Below the pieces are notes generated by a model. That model was not told the origin of the DNA. It made no database searches and worked only from the letters and a program-made list of their open reading frames with translations. Below are positions 1 through 6,387 of a DNA stretch of 12,336 bases, piece after piece. The DNA comes from an uncultured Coleofasciculus sp. (GTDB lineage Bacteria; Cyanobacteriota; Cyanobacteriia; Cyanobacteriales; Coleofasciculaceae), in assembly GCA_902805485.1 (NCBI GenBank), contig CADCTM010000329.1, positions 1-12,336 of the forward strand. Direction: 5' to 3'. Numbering within the stretch: position 1 is the stretch's first letter; the number at the start of each line of letters is the position of its first letter. The position numbers and the translations under genes are program-made.

Positions 1-1
1 A

Positions 2-109
2 CGACGCCCTGAAGAGACTACTCCCACCATGGAGACTGTGGTAACCGTTGCCCAAGATGCCTCGAACGTAGCTGTAGACTACAACGGCGCGATCCGTACC
101 TCTCAATAA
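2..109 (+). CDS. 3' end of an unrecognised gene (partial)
   Basis: Frame 2 is open from the window edge to a TAA at 107-109 and gives a 35-residue tail ending VDYNGAIRTSQ. The other two forward frames close early: TGA at 10-12 and TAA in the first 45 bases. The tail is rich in Thr and Val (PEETTPTMETVVTV), which looks like a disordered or low-complexity C-terminus. I recognise no family. The open frame is short enough to arise by chance. Support comes only from its position at the edge and from a terminator-like hairpin about 20 bases after the stop. The gene start lies outside the window. Confidence 0.4.
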   Translation, partial: RRPEETTPTMETVVTVAQDASNVAVDYNGAIRTSQ

Positions 110-123
110 GCTCGATTTACGCT

Positions 124-158
124 ATAAAAAACCCCCAGAGGAGCGAACCATCTGGGGT
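124..158 (-). terminator. Rho-independent terminator, best oriented for the minus strand
   Basis: The arms CCCCAGA (133-139) and TCTGGGG (151-157) form a perfect 7-bp GC-rich stem around an 11-base loop. An A-run (126-131) lies on the left side, so minus-strand transcripts would have the stem followed by a U-run. The right side (TGGAACTG) has no T-run, so plus-strand termination would be weak. It sits about 170 bases beyond the EamA gene stop and 22 bases after the partial plus-strand gene, and could serve convergent transcripts from both. Confidence 0.6.
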
Positions 159-269
159 GGAACTGTTAAGCGTTAAATACTTTGTTTTTCAAAGCAAAGA
201 TCAGCTAATCCGGGCAAGAGCTGAAAAAGACAAGTTGAGAAAACGAAGATTTTGTTCTATGAGCGCTTA

Positions 270-290
270 AAGCTTCTTACGGTGAAGCTT
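270..290. repeat. Perfect 7-bp inverted repeat (hairpin) downstream of the EamA gene
   Basis: AAGCTTC (270-276) and GAAGCTT (284-290) are exact reverse complements separated by the 7-base loop TTACGGT. In minus-strand RNA the hairpin forms about 38 bases after the EamA stop codon. No U-run follows on either strand, so it is not a classic intrinsic terminator. It could stabilise the 3' end of the transcript. Its function is an inference. Confidence 0.35.
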
Positions 291-328
291 GTTGCTATCT
301 ACCTCCTCCGTCGGCAGCAGTATGGTGC

Positions 329-1231
329 TTATTGGTGCAATTGCTCACTTAGACACAACCCAACCCCTAAAAGCATCAGCACTGTCGCAACAATTAACGC
401 CAGAGTAACGCCTTCACCTAAGATCAGAATCGCGATCGCTGCACCAACAAACGGCGACAGGGAAAAATATGCACCCATCCGAGAAGCGCCAATATACCGT
501 AGCGCCAGCACAAACAGGAACAAAGCCAAGCCGTAGTTTAACAGCCCAATCACCCCTGTCGTCAACAAGAGGGGAGGATTTGGCAAAGACTCACCCAAGA
601 ATATCGCGATCGCTATATTTACCACTCCCGCCGCACCACTCTTCACGGTGGCAATTTGCAATGGATCGCGATGGGCAATCTGCTTAGTTAAATTGTTATC
701 ACACGCCCAAGCCAAGCCAGCACCAATTACAGCCAGTGAACCCCAAGATAGCCCCAACTCGGAGTATTTAGCCAAAGTAAGCACCATACTACCCGCAACA
801 ATAGCAGCCATTCCCGAAACGATACGCCAGTCTAATCGTTCTCGAAGCACAAACCACCCAAGAAGTGCCGTGAAAACTCCTTCTAAACTGAGTAGTAAGG
901 AAGCCGAAGAGGCAGGACTGTTGACTAGTCCAAACATCAGCAAAACCGGTGCGATAATTCCTCCTGCTAGTGTGCTTATACCTAACCAGTTCCAATCTTT
1001 CCCTTGTACAGAATTAGTTTGCTTGGAGGTGTGCCGAGCTAGCTTCCTTCTTAATAGATAAATCGTCGCCAGTCCTAAGCCAGCACCCAGATAAAATAAA
1101 CCCGCTAGCATCCAAGGTTGAACCTGACTGAGAATGACCTTGGAAATTGCGGGGTTTACACCAATGAGCAATGATGCACATACAGCACAGGCGGTTCCAC
1201 GCATAGCCTGATGAGATTGACGTTTGCCCAC
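329..1231 (-). CDS. EamA/DMT-superfamily transporter, 10 predicted TM helices
   Basis: An integral membrane protein of 300 residues, the usual size for the drug/metabolite transporter superfamily. Members move small metabolites, amino acids or purines across the cytoplasmic membrane; the substrate cannot be read from sequence. About ten hydrophobic helices are visible in two repeats, roughly residues 12-153 and 163-294. Each half has the family's late-helix pattern: LEGVFTALLGWFVLRERL at 116-133 and a matching stretch starting LSPFVGAA near 258. A positively charged loop (RRKLARHTSK, 61-70) follows TM2. The start is GTG at 1231-1229, chosen because GAGG lies 8 bases upstream on the minus strand. 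An ATG four bases upstream is in another frame, and an in-frame ATG exists at codon 10. The gene is co-oriented with the ABC gene upstream but 453 bp away, so probably has its own promoter. Confidence 0.85.
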   Translation of the reverse strand: MGKRQSHQAMRGTACAVCASLLIGVNPAISKVILSQVQPWMLAGLFYLGAGLGLATIYLLRRKLARHTSKQTNSVQGKDWNWLGISTLAGGIIAPVLLMFGLVNSPASSASLLLSLEGVFTALLGWFVLRERLDWRIVSGMAAIVAGSMVLTLAKYSELGLSWGSLAVIGAGLAWACDNNLTKQIAHRDPLQIATVKSGAAGVVNIAIAIFLGESLPNPPLLLTTGVIGLLNYGLALFLFVLALRYIGASRMGAYFSLSPFVGAAIAILILGEGVTLALIVATVLMLLGVGLCLSEQLHQ

Positions 1232-1531
1232 CCATACCCCCTCAAAGTTAATAGAAGCGATCGCGGCTAATTCATCACATAGCCGATTGGGACGAAGTGA
1301 ATGTATAGAACTCTACCGATTGAGCGAACAACGGACATGAAGTCTTAAAGTATAAGCCAATGCTGCTTCTACCTCTGGATAAAGGCAACATCCTTCTTCG
1401 CAACTTGTATTGCACAAACACGCTAGCTTCCCACAAACTTTATAAAACCGACCTAAACCTACTTACCTCTACAAACGGCTACAAGCTATGTATATTAAAG
1501 ACTTGCGGCTGTTTTCTCGACATAACTCCTG
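1232..1531. other. Intergenic leader region of the EamA gene, no gene seen
   Basis: This stretch lies between the gene remnant (1532-1684) and the EamA start. It carries a HIP1 site at 1257-1264 and the minus-strand ribosome binding site GAGG (1243-1240) of the EamA gene. On the minus strand a TATACT-like hexamer lies near 1345, but no convincing -35 partner was found. The open frames here (a 60-codon plus-strand frame at 1360-1542 and a 49-codon minus-strand frame at about 1313-1465) lack recognisable protein character. Confidence 0.4.
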
Positions 1532-1684
1532 TTCAGACTTAGGCAGTGCCAAGGATTGCTGCCCAAATGAATAGCCAAAATATGCCAGGACTGCCTCTGG
1601 GTCGTAATTTAGCCGGAAATAGTCGGCAAAAGTATAAGACTAATCAGGTTGGATGATGAGAACTTTTGACATTGCGCCTAGCAT
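1532..1684 (-). pseudogene. Decayed 5' fragment of a cyanobacterial hypothetical gene
   Basis: On the minus strand an ATG (1684-1682) follows the TAA stop of the ABC gene without a gap. The frame runs 14 codons, hits TAG at 1642-1640, then continues with clearly protein-like content: SYTFADYFRLNYDPE, then VLAYFGYSF, then LALPKSE. From memory this resembles the N-terminus of a family common in cyanobacteria, with a ...QSYTF..YFEL..E.ILAEFGY......LPK pattern, whose members sit near Uma2-type genes and carry a possible nuclease-like C-terminal region. The TAG falls where that family usually has Gln (CAG to TAG is one base change). After LPKSE the resemblance fades and another TAG follows, so only the first 50 or so codons survive. 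Visible: the frame and the stop. Inferred: the family identity, which needs a search. Confidence 0.5.
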
Positions 1685-3625
1685 TTAATTCACGAACCAC
1701 GGATCGCTAACGGCTGAGAGTTGGGACATTCGCCTTTGTGTTTGTTGCTCTTGAATTCGTTCGATAGTGCCAGTGGGAATTGAGGCAATTAGTTGGCGCG
1801 TGTAGTCTTTTTTCGGAGTATGGTAAATGTTTTGTGCCGTATCAATTTCTTCAATTTTGCCCTGGTTCATCACCATAATGCGATCGCTCATAAATTTCAC
1901 CACGCTCAAATCATGGGAAATGAAAATATAAGTTAGACCAAACTCACCCTGCAACTCTTTCAACAAATTCAGAACCTGTGCCTGCACCGAAACATCCAGC
2001 GCCGAAACCGATTCATCGCAGATAATAAACTTAGGATTAAGCGCCAATGCCCGTGCAATAGAAACCCGTTGACGCTGACCCCCAGAAAACTCGTGAGGAT
2101 AACGCTGCATCCAGTTCGGATTTAAGCCAACCCGTTCCAAAAGATACGCCGCGCGATCGCGTCTTGTTTTAACATTCCCTTTATCATGAATCAGCATCGG
2201 TTCCATCACCGCCTCTCCAATCTTCATCCGGGGGTCGAGAGAACTAAAGGGATTTTGAAAAATAATTTGCATTTCTCGACGCAATTGCCGCAAGCGTTTA
2301 CCCCTAAAGTGGGTGACATCTTGACCTTCAAACGATATCTCACCACCCATCGGTTCAATTAAGCGCAGCAACGTCCGCGCAAGAGTCGATTTACCACAAC
2401 CTGATTCTCCCACTAACCCCAAAGTTTCCCCTGGATAAACTTCAAAGGAAACATCATTTACCGCCATTGTGTAGCGCTTTGTGCGACCAAATACGCCCCT
2501 TTCTGGAAAACCCACCAAAAGGTTACGGACGCTGACAAGGGGAGATTGGGAATTGGAAATTGGAGATTCAGAAGAATCAACGCCCGTCTTTACTCGCCAG
2601 TTCCTAGTTTCCAGTTCCGTATCAACCGTTTTTTCCCGAATTTGAAGTTCGCCTGTTGAAGTTTTGCTAACTTCCATAAAGTCCGAAACCGTCGGCAAAT
2701 ACTGCTGCTGTCCCTCCAACTGCGGACGGCAAGCAAGTAATCCTTTTGTATAAGGATGTTGAGGATTAGAAAAAATCTGCAACACCTCGCCACTTTCGAC
2801 AATTTTTCCCTGATACATCACCGCCACAGTGTCGGCAATTTCCGCAATTACGCCCAAGTCGTGGGTGATAAAAATCATCGACATTCCCCGCGTGTCGCGC
2901 AATTCCCTAAGTAAATCAAGAATCGTCGCCTGTACCGTGACATCTAGCGCCGTCGTGGGTTCATCTGCAATCAACACTTCCGGGTTACAAGAAATCGCCA
3001 TAGCAATCATCACCCGCTGCAATTGACCACCAGAAAGTTCATGAGGATAGCGGTCTAAAATTGCCGATTTTCGCAGGTTTATTTGATGATTAATTTCCTT
3101 TTCCCCTGGTATCGCTTGACCAGGGTTTTCTGTGCGAAATTCTTCTAAATAGCGCTGCCTTAATTCTCCATCATTAGGGAGAAGCTTCACCTCCTGAAGA
3201 CCGGCAATTGCTTGACGCCGCGCCTCGGAAACCGAAACATTTTGATGTTGGCGAATTGCTTCCGTTAGCTGAAACCCGCAGGTATACACGGGGTTGAGGG
3301 AAGTCATCGGTTCCTGGAAAATCATCGAAATCTTCCCACCCCGGTACAACCGCTTTTTCTCAGAACTTAGTTGTACCAAATTTTTCGGTTCTGAATCTTC
3401 AGTTGCCCGAAAATAAATCTCACCACCGTTAACTTTGCCAGGAGTTTGCACCAAACCCATTACTGCTAGTGACGTAACCGATTTTCCTGAACCCGACTCG
3501 CCGACAATTCCCAAAGTCTGTCCGCGATGCAGCTTAAAGTCGATGCCATCGACAGCATTTACCAACTTTTCGTCGGTTTGGAATTGAACTTGCAGATTGC
3601 GAATGTCTAGGACGATATCAGTCAT
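1685..3625 (-). CDS. Fused dual-ATPase ABC transporter protein, peptide/nickel (Opp/Dpp) type
   Basis: A cytoplasmic protein with two complete ATPase domains in one chain of 646 residues, matching DppD-DppF fusions such as GsiA and YejF. It would energise import of peptides or related solutes by a membrane permease pair. NBD1: Walker A GESGSGKS 42-49, Q-loop Q104, signature LSGGQ 197-201, Walker B ending DE at 221-222, H255, then the oligopeptide C-terminal motif NPQHPYTKGLL (287-297). NBD2: Walker A GESGCGKS 406-413, Q457, signature FSGGQ 513-517, Walker B ending DE at 537-538, H571. NBD1 has about 40 extra residues before its signature (150-192). NBD2 reads DESVSALD where the family usually has DEP. 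The linker (about 318-365) looks repeat-derived. The ATG start has no clear Shine-Dalgarno. No permease or binding protein lies in the window, so partners must be encoded elsewhere. Confidence 0.93.
   Translation of the reverse strand: MTDIVLDIRNLQVQFQTDEKLVNAVDGIDFKLHRGQTLGIVGESGSGKSVTSLAVMGLVQTPGKVNGGEIYFRATEDSEPKNLVQLSSEKKRLYRGGKISMIFQEPMTSLNPVYTCGFQLTEAIRQHQNVSVSEARRQAIAGLQEVKLLPNDGELRQRYLEEFRTENPGQAIPGEKEINHQINLRKSAILDRYPHELSGGQLQRVMIAMAISCNPEVLIADEPTTALDVTVQATILDLLRELRDTRGMSMIFITHDLGVIAEIADTVAVMYQGKIVESGEVLQIFSNPQHPYTKGLLACRPQLEGQQQYLPTVSDFMEVSKTSTGELQIREKTVDTELETRNWRVKTGVDSSESPISNSQSPLVSVRNLLVGFPERGVFGRTKRYTMAVNDVSFEVYPGETLGLVGESGCGKSTLARTLLRLIEPMGGEISFEGQDVTHFRGKRLRQLRREMQIIFQNPFSSLDPRMKIGEAVMEPMLIHDKGNVKTRRDRAAYLLERVGLNPNWMQRYPHEFSGGQRQRVSIARALALNPKFIICDESVSALDVSVQAQVLNLLKELQGEFGLTYIFISHDLSVVKFMSDRIMVMNQGKIEEIDTAQNIYHTPKKDYTRQLIASIPTGTIERIQEQQTQRRMSQLSAVSDPWFVN
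2540..2620 (-). repeat. Short degenerate repeat sequence inside the ABC linker
   Basis: On the plus strand GGGAATTGGAAATTGGAGATT (about 2548-2568) is a run of near-copies of a 7-base unit of the type ATTGGRA. About 30 bases on, CAGTTCCTAGTTTCCAGTTCC (2598-2618) is a second run built on units like AGTTYC. Such stuttering runs are familiar from cyanobacterial intergenic regions. Here they stay in frame and encode linker residues about 336-361 (including ISNSQSPL), rich in Ser, Thr and Asn, between the two ATPase domains. Confidence 0.5.
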
Positions 3626-3654
3626 AGCAGTAAATACAGAAGTTAAATGGATCT

Positions 3655-3670
3655 TAACAATGCCTTGTTA
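3655..3670. promoter_or_regulatory. Candidate operator palindrome between divergent genes
   Basis: TAACAA (3655-3660) and TTGTTA (3665-3670) are exact reverse complements around TGCC. The palindrome lies 30-45 bases upstream of the ABC start and about 140 bases upstream of the kinase start. A 16-base dyad in a 184-bp divergent region is compatible with a repressor site or a 5'-UTR hairpin in the ABC transcript. It matches no regulator site that I can name; it is not an NtcA GTA-N8-TAC box. Confidence 0.35.
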
Positions 3671-3809
3671 GACAAAATGTGTTGATCGAGATGTTTCTCA
3701 ACAAAAAAGGCGATCTAACTTAAGTCCCAAACAACTACAGCAACAAACGCTCCCTGAAGAGGCATGATCGTGTTAGGGAAGTAATGGTGACGGGACGCAC
3801 TCAAATAAT

Positions 3810-5765
3810 ATGGCGGAGATTTCCCAAACAAACTTTAAACGTAGACTCACTCTAGCCTTAACGCTGCCGTTACTGCTAATGAGCTTATTGGCGGCTATCT
3901 TATTTGGGCAGATTAATCACCTCACCTCATCAATGCAGTGGGTTAACCATACTGACCAGGTAATTTCCCAAGCCAATCATACCGAGAAACTGCTCGTCGA
4001 TCTGGAAACGGGACTGCGGGGGTATCTGGTGACAGGTAATTTGGAATTTCTGGAACCTTACAAAGAAGCCAGTTCTGTTATCGCTTCTACCTTTGACGAA
4101 TTTGCTCGCTTAATTTCTGATAATCCCAAGCAAATCAAACGACTAGGAGAAGTGCGATCGCTTCACCAACAATGGTATCGCTATGCCCAGCAGCTCATTG
4201 CCGTCCGACAGCAGGAAGGAGATTATCAGTCCTATGCCATCAATATTCAAGGCAAAAAACTGATGGATCAAATTCGGGGTGAGATGGCGTCCTTTATCCA
4301 AACCGAAGAGGTACTAAGAAATACCCGGACTCGGACTGTTCAAAAAACGACTCAATGGTTGTTAATCAGTGGGATTCCCTTATTTTTAGGGATAGGAGCT
4401 TTTCTCGCTTTCTTTATCTGGCGCCAACTGATGGCAGTTGCACGCAGCTACGCACGTGCCCTCAAGGTTGCCCAAGAACACACGGAAGCGCTGCTTGAAA
4501 GCGAGGCGGCACTGCGTCGTTTTGCCCAACGATTAGCTACCTTACATCAAATTGACCGTTCAATTCTGGCAGCGCAGGCGTCGGCAACCTTAATTTACGA
4601 CGCCTTGACACAAATGCGTCAGCTACTACCATACCAACAAGCGTTTGTTGTCTTATTCAACTTTGAAACTAATACTGCGATTGTGATGGCAGGCAGTGTT
4701 AATGGCGACTTATCAATGCCAGAAACGCCGAGGATACCACTTGCCGACTTTGAACTAGATGGTGTCCTGCAACCGACAATTTGTTATGTTGAAGACCTTA
4801 GCACTAGCAAAAGTCCACCAGCTTTGCAGCGTTTACTAGATGAGGAGGCGAGATGCTACCTTACTGTCCCTTTGGTGGTTGAAGACAATTTGATGGGTAA
4901 ACTATACTTGGTGGCAAATCAAAAAGCCGCTTTTGCTGCCGAACACCAAATTATCGCTACAGAAGTCGCTGATCAATTAGCGATCGCACTTCAGCAAACC
5001 AATCTCCGAGAACAACTCCAAAACTATACCGCCCAATTAGAGCAACGTGTCGCTGAACGGACGGCTGAACTTCAGGAAACAAACGAGGAATTAGAAGCCT
5101 TTAGTTACTCAGTCTCTCACGATTTACGGGCGCCTTTGCGTACCCTACAAGGCTTTACCCAAGCGTTAATGGAAGACTACGGCAGCCAACTCGACGACTT
5201 AGGGCAAGACTACGCACGTTACATCGTTGAAGCGGCTGTGTCAATGGACACCTTGATTGCTGACCTTTTAGCTTACAGCCGACTGGGCAGGACTGAAATC
5301 CAAATTCAACCAACTGACTTATCCAGAGTCCTCGCGGAAGCCTTAAGCCAACTTGATACCGAACGACGGGAACGCAATGCTCAGATTATCCTTGAAGCAC
5401 CTTTACCGCAAGTGATGGCGCAATACCGAATTCTTGTCCAAGTTTTGACAAATCTTCTCTCTAATGCAATCAAATTTGTCAAACCAGATGTGCAACCCCA
5501 AGTGCGAGTTTGGGCAGAAGAACGGGAAAAGTCGGTACGTTTTTGGGTAGAAGATAACGGCTTGGGTATTGCCGAAGAACATCAAGAAAGGATTTTTCGC
5601 GTCTTTGAGCGTTTGCATGGCATTGAAGCGTATCCTGGGACAGGTATTGGTTTAGCCATTGTTCGCAAAGGCATAGAACATATGGGGGGCAGAGTTGGGG
5701 TTGTGTCCCAACCGGATAAAGGCAGTCGTTTTTGGCTAGAGTTCCCTAAAAGTGGCGTTGGCTAA
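3810..5765 (+). CDS. Membrane sensor histidine kinase, CHASE3-GAF-HisKA-HATPase
   Basis: A transmembrane sensor kinase of 651 residues. TM1 is about 13-34, an extracytoplasmic CHASE3-type helical domain about 37-178 (LETGLRGYLVTG at 65-76 is typical), and TM2 about 183-207. A cytoplasmic GAF domain (about 240-395) and a coiled-coil signalling helix (402-430) lead to a phytochrome-like kinase core. The phospho-acceptor is H437 in SHDLRAPL, the N-box has N548 and N552, G1 is DNGLGI (582-587) and G2 is GTGIGLAI (610-617), so it should be active. The GAF lacks a Cys-His bilin motif: its two cysteines (C325, C349) are not in a CH pair, so photoreception is unlikely. The ATG start has no strong Shine-Dalgarno; an in-frame TAG at 3774-3776 limits upstream extension. 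The ligand of CHASE3 is unknown. It heads the signalling cluster and probably phosphorylates the next gene product. Confidence 0.92.
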   Translation: MAEISQTNFKRRLTLALTLPLLLMSLLAAILFGQINHLTSSMQWVNHTDQVISQANHTEKLLVDLETGLRGYLVTGNLEFLEPYKEASSVIASTFDEFARLISDNPKQIKRLGEVRSLHQQWYRYAQQLIAVRQQEGDYQSYAINIQGKKLMDQIRGEMASFIQTEEVLRNTRTRTVQKTTQWLLISGIPLFLGIGAFLAFFIWRQLMAVARSYARALKVAQEHTEALLESEAALRRFAQRLATLHQIDRSILAAQASATLIYDALTQMRQLLPYQQAFVVLFNFETNTAIVMAGSVNGDLSMPETPRIPLADFELDGVLQPTICYVEDLSTSKSPPALQRLLDEEARCYLTVPLVVEDNLMGKLYLVANQKAAFAAEHQIIATEVADQLAIALQQTNLREQLQNYTAQLEQRVAERTAELQETNEELEAFSYSVSHDLRAPLRTLQGFTQALMEDYGSQLDDLGQDYARYIVEAAVSMDTLIADLLAYSRLGRTEIQIQPTDLSRVLAEALSQLDTERRERNAQIILEAPLPQVMAQYRILVQVLTNLLSNAIKFVKPDVQPQVRVWAEEREKSVRFWVEDNGLGIAEEHQERIFRVFERLHGIEAYPGTGIGLAIVRKGIEHMGGRVGVVSQPDKGSRFWLEFPKSGVG

Positions 5766-5870
5766 GGAAGCACTGCCCTGATCCTCTCCTAACTGGGGTG
5801 GTGAGCTATAGTCACGCTCTAGACAGGGAAACCGATTTTGGATAAATTTGCCTAAACTCCCAGAAAGCGC

Positions 5871-6323
5871 ATGAATACTGAGCATGGTATAATTTTATTA
5901 GTAGAGGACAATCCAAGGGATGTCCTTTTGATGAAACGAGCTTTTCGCAAAGCTAACCTCACAATTTCGCTGCAAGTGGTAGAAGATGGAGAGGCAGCAG
6001 TTCGTTACTTGTCAGGTGTTGAGCCTTATAGCGATCGCCTCCGCTATCCTTTGCCCGTGTTAGTCTTATTAGACCTAAAACTGCCCCGTAAGTCGGGGGC
6101 TGAGGTGTTGGCATGGGTACGACAACAGCCAGAACTCAAGCGTTTACCAATTGTAATATTGACCTCTTCTAAGGAGTATGTAGATGTTAACAATATCTAT
6201 GACTTGGGAGGCAATGCTTACATGGTAAAACCGATCGCTTTTGATAATTTGGTAGATATAGTTAAGACGCTCAATAGACATTGGATAATTTTTAACGAGA
6301 AGCCGGAACTAGGAAGGATTTAA
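5871..6323 (+). CDS. Rcp1-like single-domain response regulator
   Basis: A receiver with no output domain, 150 residues, of the family that includes Synechocystis Rcp1, the partner of the phytochrome kinase Cph1. Acidic pocket E12-D13, phospho-acceptor D68 in LLDLKLP, T98 and K120 in the KP dipeptide are all present, so phosphorylation chemistry should be intact. The region after the acidic pair (NPRDVLLMKRAF) and the short C-terminal tail after the final helix are typical of this subfamily. It begins 105 bases after the CHASE3 kinase stop and ends 64 bases before the likely ATG of the hybrid kinase, same strand, so it probably relays phosphate between them. No strong Shine-Dalgarno precedes the ATG. 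Lacking an output domain, it must act by phosphotransfer or protein contact. Confidence 0.92.
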   Translation: MNTEHGIILLVEDNPRDVLLMKRAFRKANLTISLQVVEDGEAAVRYLSGVEPYSDRLRYPLPVLVLLDLKLPRKSGAEVLAWVRQQPELKRLPIVILTSSKEYVDVNNIYDLGGNAYMVKPIAFDNLVDIVKTLNRHWIIFNEKPELGRI

Positions 6324-6387
6324 ACGTTATTAGCTTTTTTAGATTACATTGTTCTTTAATAGTCCTCAAAAGCTTATTGGCAGCAAG

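Noticed and set aside
1313..1465. 49-codon minus-strand frame containing EVEAALAY, faintly like the end of a DUF433 antitoxin
   Set aside because: No start codon, very Cys-rich, and the match covers only a few residues; too weak to call.
1360..1542. 60-codon plus-strand open frame between the EamA and ABC genes
   Set aside because: No Shine-Dalgarno, no recognisable domain, and it overlaps antisense the end of the gene remnant.
4527..5000. GAF domain of the CHASE3 kinase as a bilin-binding photoreceptor
   Set aside because: The kinase core is phytochrome-like, but the GAF lacks the Cys-His chromophore pair.
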